Source: Kitasatospora atroaurantiaca (GTDB lineage: Bacteria; Actinomycetota; Actinomycetes; Streptomycetales; Streptomycetaceae). From it: 64,000 nt of DNA. Under the pieces are notes generated by a model, which did not search any database, was not told where the DNA came from, and worked only from the letters and a program-made list of their open reading frames with translations. The position numbers and the translations under genes were made by a program. This document shows positions 44,417 through 52,189 of this stretch, one piece after another; position 1 is the stretch's first letter; each line of letters starts with the position of its first letter. The stretch spans positions 2,542,001 to 2,606,000 of the forward strand of contig NZ_VIVR01000001.1 of NCBI RefSeq assembly GCF_007828955.1, read 5' to 3'.

Positions 44417-44447
44417 TTGTGAGTTTCGGCCGCTGACCAGGTAATGT
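44417..44447 (+). promoter_or_regulatory. Promoter of second tRNA-Lys gene
   Basis: TTGTGA (44417-44422), a 19-bp spacer and TAATGT (44442-44447), 15 bases before the tRNA. The sequence differs from the promoter of the first copy, so the two genes have independent promoters. Confidence 0.5.
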
Positions 44448-44454
44448 TCTTCCC

Positions 44455-44543
44455 GTCAGCAGGCGCCGCTAGCTCAGTTGGTTAGAGCAGCTGACTCTTA
44501 ATCAGCGGGTCCGGGGTTCGAGTCCCTGGCGGCGCACAGACAG
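44455..44543 (+). repeat. 89-bp direct repeat around tRNA-Lys, copy 2
   Basis: Second copy of the 89-bp identity (see 41322-41410). The pair flanks pgi and the oxidoreductase gene in direct orientation, so recombination between them would delete both. Confidence 0.9.
44463..44536 (+). tRNA. tRNA-Lys (CUU), copy 2
   Basis: Base-for-base identical to copy 1 (41330-41403): acceptor GCGCCGC/GCGGCGC, anticodon CTT, discriminator A, no encoded CCA. It is located between the oxidoreductase gene and proS, both on the same strand. Confidence 0.97.
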
Positions 44544-44544
44544 G

Positions 44545-44580
44545 CCAAGGGTCCTCTCGCTTCGGCGAGGGGGCCCTTGG
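44545..44580 (+). terminator. Terminator after tRNA-Lys copy 2
   Basis: CCAAGGGTCCTCTCGC (44545-44560) pairs with GCGAGGGGGCCCTTGG (44565-44580) through a TTCG tetraloop with one G-T pair, followed by TCGTTTCC. It separates the tRNA from proS, 60 bases downstream. Confidence 0.85.
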
Positions 44581-44640
44581 TCGTTTCCGCACGTCGTATC
44601 CGCAGGTCGTGTCCGTGCTCGGCAACAGGAAGGCTCCCTC

Positions 44641-46347
44641 ATGCGCTGGTCCCAGATGTACGCCCCCACCCTGCGGGACGACCCGGCGGACGCGGACGCG
44701 GCGAGCCACCGGCTGCTGGTCAGGGCCGGGTTCGTCCGACAGCTGATGGCCGGGCACTACTCGCTGCTGCCGCTGGCCGTCCGGGTCCGGACCAAGGTCG
44801 TCGACATCATCCGCGAGGAGATGGGCCGGATCGGCTCCCAGGAGTGGATCCTGCCGGCCATGCACCCGGCCGAGATCTGGCAGCGGACCGGCCGCTGGGA
44901 GGTGATGGGCGACGAGATGTTCCGCCTCAAGGACCGCAAGGGCGCCGACCTCGCGCTGGGCATGACGCACGAGGAGATCTTCACGACGCTCGCCCACGAG
45001 CTCTCCTCCTACAAGCAGCTGCCGCAGATGTGGTACCAGTTCCAGACCAAGTTCCGGGACGAGCCGCGCCCGAAGAGCGGCCTGCTGCGGGTCCGCGAGT
45101 TCACCATGAAGGACTCGTACAGCTTCGACCTCGACCAGGCCGGGCTCGACCGCTCCTTCGACCTGCACCACGACGCCTACGTGCGGATCTTCGCCCGCCT
45201 CGGCATCCCGGCCATCCCCGTGCAGGCCTCCAGCGGCAGCATGGGCGGCTCGGCCTCGGTCGAGTTCATGTCCCCGACCGAGGCGGGCGAGGACCTGGTC
45301 GTCCACTGCACCGCCTGCGGCTACGCGGCCAACGTGGAGAAGGCCACCTCTGCCCTTCCGGCCGTCCAGGACCCGGACGGCCTCGCCTCCCCCGAGCCCT
45401 TCGACACCCCCGAGGCCCGCACCATCGAGGAGCTGGCCAGGCAGCACGGGGTGCCCGCCGAGGGCCAGATCAAGACCCTGGTGTACGTCGTCGACGACCG
45501 CCTCACCCTGGTCCTGGTCCGCGGGGACCACAGCCTGGTCGAGCAGAAGCTGATCGACGCCACCGGTGCGACCGCCGTCCGCCCGGCCCAGCCGGAGGAG
45601 ATCGAGGCGGCGCTGGGAGCATCGCCCGGCAGCCTGGGCGCGGTCGGCGTCACCGGGCTCACCGTCCTCGCGGACGAGGCGCTGCGCGGCCGCCGCGCGA
45701 TGACCACCGGCGCCAACCGGGACGGCGTGCACCTGCGCGGCGTGGACGTCGAGCGGGACATCGCCGTGACGCGGTGGGCTGACTTCCGCGAGGTCGTCGC
45801 CGGCGAGACCTGCCCGAACTGCCCGGCCGCGCTGGAGGTGGTCCGCACCGTCGAGGTCGGCCACATCTTCAAGCTCGGCTACAAGTACACCGAGACCCTG
45901 GACGTCACCGTGCTCGGCCCGGACGGCAGCCGGATCAAGCCGATCATGGGCAGCTACGGCATCGGCGTCGAGCGCGCCATCGCCTCCGTGGTCGAGTCCC
46001 ACCACGACGAGAAGGGGATCGTCTGGCCGGTCTCCGTCGCACCGTTCGAGGTGGTCGTCGTGCCGATCGGCAAGAACGACGAGGAGACCACCAAGGTGGT
46101 CGAGGACATCTACGAGCAGCTGCGCGCCGACCGGGTGGACGTCGTCCTGGACGACCGGGACGAGCGCCCGGGCGTGAAGTTCGCCGACATCGAGCTCGTC
46201 GGCATCCCGTACCGGATCACCGTCGGCCCCCGCGGTCTCAAGGAGGGCGTGGTCGAGGTGGTATCCCGCGCCACCGGCGAGACCACCCGGGTGCCGGTCG
46301 CGGACGCCGCCCGCACGGTCGCGGGCCTGGTCGCCGAGAGCCGCTAG
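44641..46347 (+). CDS. proS: Prolyl-tRNA synthetase (bacterial type with editing domain)
   Basis: 568 residues from ATG 44641, with AGGAAGG upstream. The class II core is intact: motif 1 region EMGRIGSQEWILPAMHPAEI, motif 2 FRDEPRPKSGLLRVREFTMK, motif 3 GSYGIGVERAIASVVE. The editing insertion (about 225-400) is present, with IKTLVYVVDDRLTLVLVRGD. The C-terminal anticodon domain ends RDERPGVKFADIELVGIPYR. It charges tRNA-Pro and clears Ala-tRNA-Pro. Given the attenuated trpS elsewhere in the window, whether this is the sole ProRS or a second, inhibitor-resistant copy needs the rest of the genome. Confidence 0.96.
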   Translation: MRWSQMYAPTLRDDPADADAASHRLLVRAGFVRQLMAGHYSLLPLAVRVRTKVVDIIREEMGRIGSQEWILPAMHPAEIWQRTGRWEVMGDEMFRLKDRKGADLALGMTHEEIFTTLAHELSSYKQLPQMWYQFQTKFRDEPRPKSGLLRVREFTMKDSYSFDLDQAGLDRSFDLHHDAYVRIFARLGIPAIPVQASSGSMGGSASVEFMSPTEAGEDLVVHCTACGYAANVEKATSALPAVQDPDGLASPEPFDTPEARTIEELARQHGVPAEGQIKTLVYVVDDRLTLVLVRGDHSLVEQKLIDATGATAVRPAQPEEIEAALGASPGSLGAVGVTGLTVLADEALRGRRAMTTGANRDGVHLRGVDVERDIAVTRWADFREVVAGETCPNCPAALEVVRTVEVGHIFKLGYKYTETLDVTVLGPDGSRIKPIMGSYGIGVERAIASVVESHHDEKGIVWPVSVAPFEVVVVPIGKNDEETTKVVEDIYEQLRADRVDVVLDDRDERPGVKFADIELVGIPYRITVGPRGLKEGVVEVVSRATGETTRVPVADAARTVAGLVAESR

Positions 46348-46354
46348 CCGAACG

Positions 46355-46395
46355 ACGAGGGTCGGGCCACCGCCGAGGCGGTGCCCGACCCTCGT
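46355..46395. terminator. Terminator between proS and the chitinase gene
   Basis: ACGAGGGTCGGGC (46355-46367) pairs with GCCCGACCCTCGT (46383-46395); inside, ACCGCC and GGCGGT pair around a GA loop with one bulged C. It serves the two convergent genes. Confidence 0.85.
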
Positions 46396-46404
46396 GCTAC
46401 CGGG

Positions 46405-48063
46405 TCAGCCGAAGTAGCCGTCGAAGTTCTTGGAGAACTCCCGCCCGCTGTACTGGTCCCAGTTGATCGACCAGGTCATCAGGCCGCGCAGGTTGGGCTG
46501 GGCACCGCTGCGGGGGACGTAACTGCCGCAGTTGGCGGCCTTGGTGAGGCAGTCGAGTGCCTTGTTCACCTCGGTGGGGCTGACGTAGCCGTTGCCCGCG
46601 TAGGTGGCGGCCGGCATGCCGATGGCCACCTGGGAGGGGGCGAGGGCCGGGAACATGTTGGCGGTGTTGCCGGCCACCGGGAAGCCCTTGAGCAGCATGT
46701 CGGTCATCGCGACGTGGAAGTCCGCGCCGCCCATCGAGTGGTACTGGTTGTCCAGGCCCATGATGGAGCCGGAGTTGTAGTCCTGGACGTGCAGCAGGGT
46801 CAGGTCGCCGCGCATCGCGTAGATGACCGGCAGGTAGGCGCCGGCGCGCGGGTCCTGACCGCCCCAGGGGCCGGATCCGTAGTACTGGTACCCGAGTTGG
46901 ACGAAGAAGGTCTCCGGGGCCATGGTGAGGACGAAGCCGGAGCCGTACTTGGCCTTGAGGGTCTTCAGGGCGGAGATCAGGTTGACCACGACCGGCGTGG
47001 TCGGGTTCTTGAAGTCGTTGTCGCCGGTGTTCAGCGACAGCGAGTGGCCCTCGAAGTCGATGTCGAGCCCGTCCAGGCCCCACTTGTCGATGATCGCGGA
47101 GACCGAGCTGACGAAGGTGTCCCGGGCGGCCGTGGTGGTGAGCTGGACCTGGCCGTTCTGGCCGCCGATCGAGATCAGCACCTTCTTGCCCTTGGCCCGC
47201 TTGGCGGCGATGGCCGCCTTGAAGTCGGCGTCGGACTCGACGGAGGGGCACTCGCTCACGGAGCAGCGGTTGAACCGGATGTCGCCGGAGGTGACGGAGG
47301 TCGGCTCGCCGAAGGAGAGGTTGATGACGTCCCAGGAGTCCGGGATGTCGGCGACCTTGGTGTACCCGGCGCCGTTGGCGAAGCTCGCGTGCAGGTAGCC
47401 GACCAGGGCGTGGGTCGGCAGGCCCCCGCTGGGCGGCGGCGTCGACGTCGGCGGCTGGGACGTCGGTGGCTGAGACGTGGGCGGCTGCGAGGTGGGCGGC
47501 TGGGACGTCGGCGGCTGCGAGGTGGGCGGCTGGGACGTCGGCGAGGGCGAGGGCGCGCCCGGCCCGTCCAGCGAGACGTCGTCCGCATAGTAGGTGCCCT
47601 GCCCGTACCACCCGTGCGTGTACACCGTCGCGCTGGTCTGGCTCGCGCCCGTGGTGAAGCCGACCGTGAGCTTCTGGTACGCGCCGCCCGTCCCGGGCGT
47701 CCAGGTGCTGGCCCCGCCGTCGACGCCGAGGTAGACGTACGCACCCTTGACGTACGCGCTGAGGGTGTAGGCGGTGTTGGGCGTCACGGTGACGGTCTGC
47801 GAGCACTGTGCCGAGTCACTGGCCGAGGCGGCTCCGGCGAGCGCGTAGCTGCCGGCGTGTGCCTGGCCGGTGACGACGCTGCCGGTGCCGCCGGTGCAGC
47901 TCCAGGGGCCGAGCGAGCCGCTCTCGAAGCCGCCGTTGGTCAGGAACTCGCCGGCCGTGGCGGAGGACGCCAGGCCGAAGGTGAGCGCGACGGCGCCGGC
48001 CGCGGCGACGGCCCAGGCGGTACCGCCTGCGACCAGGCGTCTTGTGGTTCGGGGAGTACGCAT
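46405..48063 (-). CDS. Secreted GH18 chitinase with N-terminal carbohydrate-binding module
   Basis: 552 residues from ATG 48063, with TAGGAGC upstream. Signal peptide: RTPRTTRRLVAGG then AWAVAAAGAVALTFGLASSA, cleaved near ATAGE. Next is a beta-sandwich binding module (about 38-175, FLTNGGFESGSLGPWSC), then a linker of repeated PPTSQ, then the GH18 barrel. The catalytic motif D-x-x-D-x-D-x-E is DGLDIDFE (Asp331, Asp334, Asp336, Glu338). It cleaves chitin outside the cell to chito-oligosaccharides. Upstream lies a DasR-type box, so N-acetylglucosamine-linked control is expected. Confidence 0.95.
   Translation of the reverse strand: MRTPRTTRRLVAGGTAWAVAAAGAVALTFGLASSATAGEFLTNGGFESGSLGPWSCTGGTGSVVTGQAHAGSYALAGAASASDSAQCSQTVTVTPNTAYTLSAYVKGAYVYLGVDGGASTWTPGTGGAYQKLTVGFTTGASQTSATVYTHGWYGQGTYYADDVSLDGPGAPSPSPTSQPPTSQPPTSQPPTSQPPTSQPPTSQPPTSTPPPSGGLPTHALVGYLHASFANGAGYTKVADIPDSWDVINLSFGEPTSVTSGDIRFNRCSVSECPSVESDADFKAAIAAKRAKGKKVLISIGGQNGQVQLTTTAARDTFVSSVSAIIDKWGLDGLDIDFEGHSLSLNTGDNDFKNPTTPVVVNLISALKTLKAKYGSGFVLTMAPETFFVQLGYQYYGSGPWGGQDPRAGAYLPVIYAMRGDLTLLHVQDYNSGSIMGLDNQYHSMGGADFHVAMTDMLLKGFPVAGNTANMFPALAPSQVAIGMPAATYAGNGYVSPTEVNKALDCLTKAANCGSYVPRSGAQPNLRGLMTWSINWDQYSGREFSKNFDGYFG
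47445..47540 (-). repeat. PPTSQ-coding tandem repeat (chitinase linker)
   Basis: About seven 15-bp units encoding PPTSQ in the linker between binding module and catalytic domain. Units vary at synonymous positions (GGCGGCTG, GGTGGCTG). Such linkers are flexible and often O-glycosylated in secreted actinobacterial enzymes. Confidence 0.85.
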
Positions 48064-48142
48064 GTGGGGGATGCTCCTACCTCGAGGCATGGGGGTGCCC
48101 AAGCGCGCCGGTGGGGGTCGGCGGGGCGCATCACGGCGCCCG

Positions 48143-48158
48143 GTTGGACTAGACCACT
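48143..48158 (-). promoter_or_regulatory. DasR-responsive element (dre) of the chitinase gene
   Basis: On the minus strand AGTGGTCTAGTCCAAC, matching the DasR core TGGTCTAGACCA at 11 of 12 bases. It lies 80-95 bases upstream of the chitinase start, where chitinase promoters in streptomycetes carry such repeats. DasR (a GntR regulator) leaves DNA when glucosamine-6-phosphate rises. Confidence 0.85.
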
Positions 48159-48281
48159 GAAGCGAATCCGCCCCACAGGTGTCAATGGCTCCGGCGCCGC
48201 CGCGTTCTGGCGCCCCGTCGCCTGACGGTGCGTGGAGCAGCCCCGGTTGCGCCCGGCCCAAGGCGGCCGAAGCATGGAGAG

Positions 48282-51200
48282 GTGACCGCGTCCGGCTACC
48301 TGAGGTACCCCCACCTGCGCGGCGGCCTGCTCACCTGCACCGCCGAGGACGACGTCTGGGCGGCTCCGCTGGCCGCCGACGGCACGGTGGGCCGGGCCTG
48401 GCGGGTCAGCTGCGACCGCACCCGGGTCAGCCACCCCCGCCTCTCCCCCGACGGCGCCACCATCGCCTGGACCAGCTGGCAGGCGCTCACCCCCGAGGTC
48501 TGGACGGCCCCCGCGGCGGGCGGCGAGGCCACCCGGCTGACGTACTGGGGCAGCCAGGACACCCGGGTGCGCGGCTGGCTGCCCGACGGCGAGATCCTCG
48601 CCGTCACCTCGTTCCACGAGCCCTTCGCCCACTACACCTGGGCGTACGCGCTGCCGCCGGACGGCGCCCCCGGCCACCGGATGCCCTGGGGGCCGGTCAA
48701 CGACGCCCAGGTCGGCGCCGAGCACACGGTGCTGCTCACCGCCGCCGCGCCGCACGAGCCCGCCGCGTGGAAGCGCTACCGGGGCGGCGCCACCGGCCGG
48801 CTCTGGCTGGACACCACGGAGATCCTCCCGGACCACCCCGGCCATCTGGCCTCGCCGATGTCGATCGGCGACCGGATCGCCTTCCTCTCCGACCACGAGG
48901 GCATCGGCAACCTCTACTCCTGCCGCCCGGACGGCACGGACCTGCGCCGGCACACCGACCACGCCTCGTACTACGCCCGTGAGGCCGCGACCGACGGCAC
49001 CAGGATCGTCTACCAGCACGCGGGCGACCTCTGGCTGCTGGACGGCCTGGACGCTCCCGCGCCGCACCGCCTGCACGTCCCGCTCGGCGGAGCGCGGGCC
49101 GGCCGGCGCCCGTACCAGGTCTCGGCCGCCGCCCAGGTCAAGGACCTGGTCTGCGACTACACCGGCCGGGCCAGCGCGATCACCGTGCGTGGCAGCCAGT
49201 ACTGGCTGACCCACCGGGACGGCCCCGCCCGGGTGCTCGCCGACACGCCGGGCGTGCGGACCAGGCTGCCCGTCCTGCTCGGGTACACCGGGCAGCTCGC
49301 CTGGGTCACCGACGCCGAGGGCGAGGACGCCGTCGAGCTGGCCCCGCTGCCCTCGCGCGGCAGCCCCGAGACCCCGGCGCGGCGGATCTCCGCCGGCCGG
49401 ATCGGCCGGGCGCTGGAGCTGGCCGCCACCCCGGACGGCCACACCCTGGCGGTCGCCACCTCCGACGGCCGGCTGCTGCTGGTGTCCACCGCCGACGGCG
49501 AGGTCCGCGAGGTGGCCGCCTCCGCGTACGGGCCGGTGAGCAGCCCGGCCTTCTCCCCCGACTCGCGCTGGCTGACCTGGTCCCAGCCGGTGGCCGGGCG
49601 CTCGCTGCGCAGCATCCAGCTCGCCAAGGTCGACTCGCCGGAGCTCACCATCGACGTGACCGGCGGCCGCTTCGAGGACGAGCACCCGGTCTTCACCCGG
49701 GACGGCCGCTTCCTGGTCTTCCTCTCCTGGCGGGGCTTCGACCCGGTGCACGACGTGCACACCGGCGACATGTCCTTCCCGCTGGGCTGCCGCCCCTACC
49801 TGGTGCCGCTGGCCGCCGGCACGCCCTCGCCCTTCGCCTCCCCCGCCGAGGGGCGCCCACCGGTCGGCCTGGACCCGGAGGAGGCGAGCGGCGACGGCAC
49901 CGTCACCGTGGATCCCCGCGGCCTGTCCACCCGCCTGGTGCCCTTCCCGGTGATCGCCTCCAAGTACTCCTCCACGGCGGCGGTGCGCGGCGGCCTGGTC
50001 TGGCTGCGCTGGCCGATCTCCGGCGCCCTGGGCCAGACATTCGCCAACCCGGCGGACATCTCGGGCCGCCCGTCGCTGGAGTACTTCGACCTGGCGCACG
50101 GCACCCGCACCACGCTGGTCGACAAGCTGGACGGCTTCTCGGTCTCCGGCGACGGGAGCGCGATCCTGGTCTACTCGACCGGCACGCTCACGCTCTACCA
50201 GCTCCCCTCGGCAAGCTCCCCGCTCTCCGTCGACCTCCGCCGGATCACCCACACCGTCCACCCGGCCGACGAGTGGCGCCAGTCGTACCACGAGGCGGCC
50301 CGGATCGTCCGGGACCAGTTCTGGGACACCGAGATGTGCGGCCTGGACTGGCCCGCCCTGGTCGAGCAGTACGAGCCGCTGCTCGAGCGCATCGCCTGCC
50401 CCGACGACTTCGCCGACCTGCTGCGCGAGCTCCTCGGCGAGCTGGGCACCTCGCACGCCTACGTCACCCCGGCCCGGCGCGGTGAGGGCCCGCAGCCCGT
50501 CCAGCAGCCGCTCGGCCTGCTCGGCGCCAACGCCCACCGCGCCCCCGACGGACGGTGGCTGGTGGACCGCATCCTGCCCGGCGAGTCCTCCGACCCCCGG
50601 GCCCGGGCCCCGCTCGCCGGGTACGGCATCCGGGACGGCGACGAGTTCGTCGCCGTCGCCGGCCGCCCGCCCGACCCGGTGCGCGGCCCCGGTCCGCTGC
50701 TGGCCGGCACCGGCGGCACCACGGTCGAACTGGCCTTCCGCAGCGACCCCGGAGGGCCGGTCCGGCGGATCGCGGTGACCCCGCTGACCGACGAGCGCCC
50801 GATCCGCTACCAGGACTGGGTGACCAAACGGCGCCACCTGGTACGGGAGTTCAGCGACGGCCGGTGCGGCTATCTGCACATCCCTGATCTCGGCGGCTCC
50901 GGCTGGGCCCAGTTCAACCGCGACCTGCGGCGCGAACTCGACCGCCCGGCCCTGGTGTTGGACGTGCGCGGGAACGCGGGCGGCAATGTCTCGGAGCTGG
51001 TCCTCGAGAAGCTCACCCGCCGGGTGCTGGCCTGGGACTTCGCCCGGGACCGCCGTCCGGTCCGCTACCCCAGGGACGCCCCGCGCGGCCCGCTGGTCGC
51101 GCTGGCCGACCACGCCACCAGCTCGGACGGCGACGTGATCATCACCGCCATCAAGCTGCTGGGGCTCGGCCCGGTGGTCGGCAGCCGCACCTGGGGCGGC

Positions 51201-51491
51201 GTGGTCGGCATGACCGGGCGGCACACGCTCGGCGACGGCACGCAGATCTCGGTGCCCAAGATCGCCTCCTGGTTCACCGGCGGCATCGGCTGGTCGGTGG
51301 AGAACCACGGCGTCGAGCCGGACGTCCACGTCCTGCGTACCCCGCACGCCTGGGCCAGGGGCGAGCACACCGAGCTGGTGACCGCCGTACGGCTCGCCAT
51401 GGACCTGCTGGAGGACACCCCCGCGGCGACGCCCGCCCCGCCCGACACCCCTCGACCCGACCTGCGGCGGCCACCGCTGCCGCCACGCTGA
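48282..51491 (+). CDS. Tricorn protease homologue
   Basis: 1069 residues from GTG 48282 (MTASGYLRYPHLRGGLLTCT), which matches the usual start of streptomycete tricorns; GGAG is close, only two bases away. An N-terminal beta-propeller (about 1-330) and a second propeller (to about 650) have repeats such as SHPRLSPDGATIAWTSW and SSPAFSPDSRWLTWSQP. They are followed by the C1 helical domain with GTSHAYV (catalytic Ser and His), a PDZ domain (GYGIRDGDEFVAVAGRPPDP), and the C2 domain with nucleophile Ser948 in HATSSDGDV. Large cytosolic peptidase that trims peptides released by the proteasome or Clp. The intact catalytic residues suggest activity. Confidence 0.94.
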   Translation: MTASGYLRYPHLRGGLLTCTAEDDVWAAPLAADGTVGRAWRVSCDRTRVSHPRLSPDGATIAWTSWQALTPEVWTAPAAGGEATRLTYWGSQDTRVRGWLPDGEILAVTSFHEPFAHYTWAYALPPDGAPGHRMPWGPVNDAQVGAEHTVLLTAAAPHEPAAWKRYRGGATGRLWLDTTEILPDHPGHLASPMSIGDRIAFLSDHEGIGNLYSCRPDGTDLRRHTDHASYYAREAATDGTRIVYQHAGDLWLLDGLDAPAPHRLHVPLGGARAGRRPYQVSAAAQVKDLVCDYTGRASAITVRGSQYWLTHRDGPARVLADTPGVRTRLPVLLGYTGQLAWVTDAEGEDAVELAPLPSRGSPETPARRISAGRIGRALELAATPDGHTLAVATSDGRLLLVSTADGEVREVAASAYGPVSSPAFSPDSRWLTWSQPVAGRSLRSIQLAKVDSPELTIDVTGGRFEDEHPVFTRDGRFLVFLSWRGFDPVHDVHTGDMSFPLGCRPYLVPLAAGTPSPFASPAEGRPPVGLDPEEASGDGTVTVDPRGLSTRLVPFPVIASKYSSTAAVRGGLVWLRWPISGALGQTFANPADISGRPSLEYFDLAHGTRTTLVDKLDGFSVSGDGSAILVYSTGTLTLYQLPSASSPLSVDLRRITHTVHPADEWRQSYHEAARIVRDQFWDTEMCGLDWPALVEQYEPLLERIACPDDFADLLRELLGELGTSHAYVTPARRGEGPQPVQQPLGLLGANAHRAPDGRWLVDRILPGESSDPRARAPLAGYGIRDGDEFVAVAGRPPDPVRGPGPLLAGTGGTTVELAFRSDPGGPVRRIAVTPLTDERPIRYQDWVTKRRHLVREFSDGRCGYLHIPDLGGSGWAQFNRDLRRELDRPALVLDVRGNAGGNVSELVLEKLTRRVLAWDFARDRRPVRYPRDAPRGPLVALADHATSSDGDVIITAIKLLGLGPVVGSRTWGGVVGMTGRHTLGDGTQISVPKIASWFTGGIGWSVENHGVEPDVHVLRTPHAWARGEHTELVTAVRLAMDLLEDTPAATPAPPDTPRPDLRRPPLPPR

Positions 51492-51532
51492 AGGGGTGCA
51501 CCCGCTCGGCGGGTGCACCCCTTCAGCGTGGC
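51482..51532. terminator. Very long perfect hairpin terminator
   Basis: A perfect 24-bp stem (51482-51505 with 51509-51532) and a 3-base TCG loop. The stem includes the tricorn stop codon and ends 11 bases before the stop of the converging small gene. Key arm sequence GGGGTGCACCCGC. Confidence 0.9.
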
Positions 51533-51542
51533 CGGAGGCCGG

Positions 51543-51752
51543 TCAGTCCCAGGGGTCGCCTTCGGCCGTCATGTCCTCGGCGGCCCTGCGGTCCTGCTCG
51601 GTCAGCTCCGTCGTCCCGGGAGTCTCCTCGCTCGCCTTCTTCTCCACGTCGACGGCGAACGCGTCGGCCGCCTCGTCGTGAGCCAGCGCCGCGCGCTGGG
51701 CCGGGTCCATCTGCTCGTGTGCCTTCCCCCGGAACCTGTCGAAGATGCCCAT
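51543..51752 (-). CDS. Small acidic hydrophilic protein, FDRFR family, copy A
   Basis: 69 residues from ATG 51752 with GAGGAGGAGAC immediately upstream, one of the best ribosome binding sites in the window. MGIFDRFRGKAHEQMDPAQR is shared in pattern with copy B. The rest is rich in Glu, Asp and Ala with no hydrophobic segment (EKKASEETPGTTELTEQDRR). Composition is like small stress-associated or LEA/CsbD-like proteins; no specific function known. Confidence 0.75.
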   Translation of the reverse strand: MGIFDRFRGKAHEQMDPAQRAALAHDEAADAFAVDVEKKASEETPGTTELTEQDRRAAEDMTAEGDPWD

Positions 51753-51869
51753 GTCTCCTCCTCGGGATCGGTCGGACGATGGGCTGCCCTCACTGTCACA
51801 CTACGCCGCCGGACGTGCCACCGGGGCGCGCCCCATCAGGGCGCGCCCCGGTGGTTCGACCGCGGTGGA

Positions 51870-52058
51870 TCACCACGGATTGTCGGGGTCCTCCAGCGTC
51901 TGCTGGCCCTCCTCGAGCTTCTCCTGGGCGGTGTCCTTGGCCTTCTCCGCCTGCGTCGACATCGCGTCCGAGGCCTGCTCGGGCTGGTCGTCGAGCTTGG
52001 ACTTCGCCTGCTCGGCAGACTGATGTGCCTGGCTCCTGAAACGGTCGAAAAGGCCCAT
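51870..52058 (-). CDS. Small acidic hydrophilic protein, FDRFR family, copy B
   Basis: 62 residues from ATG 52058 with AAGGAGGAGAC upstream. MGLFDRFRSQAHQSAEQAKS parallels copy A, followed by a Gln/Glu/Lys/Ala-rich helical stretch (AMSTQAEKAKDTAQEKLEEG). The sequence upstream of the two genes is also similar (GTCCGAC, then GGATCC/GAATCC-like, then the GGAGGAGACATG start), pointing to tandem duplication including the leader. Possibly a stress-protection or chaperone-like peptide; unproven. Confidence 0.75.
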   Translation of the reverse strand: MGLFDRFRSQAHQSAEQAKSKLDDQPEQASDAMSTQAEKAKDTAQEKLEEGQQTLEDPDNPW

Positions 52059-52189
52059 GTCTCCTCCTTGGGATTCGTCGGACAATGGGCTTCGACCAAT
52101 GTGGCACCGGGCGTGCCGGGCCGCATGTCGAGCCGTGGTCAAACGTTCCCCCGGATGGAGTAGCCGCTGGAGCGGCCCGGAGCTCCCGG

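Noticed and set aside
41330..44536. Region between the tRNA-Lys copies as an integrated mobile element
   Set aside because: No integrase or mobility gene; contents are pgi and an oxidoreductase with normal codon usage, and the repeats are complete tRNA genes rather than att-type 3' fragments.
47445..47540. Regular short repeats that might suggest a CRISPR array
   Set aside because: The 15-bp units are in frame and encode a PPTSQ linker inside the chitinase; there are no spacers.
47940..51518. Long minus-strand open frame opposite the tricorn gene (over 1100 codons)
   Set aside because: Produced by third-position GC bias on the opposite strand; composition is Gly/Arg/Val/Asp-rich with no domain, and the plus strand has a clear tricorn protease.
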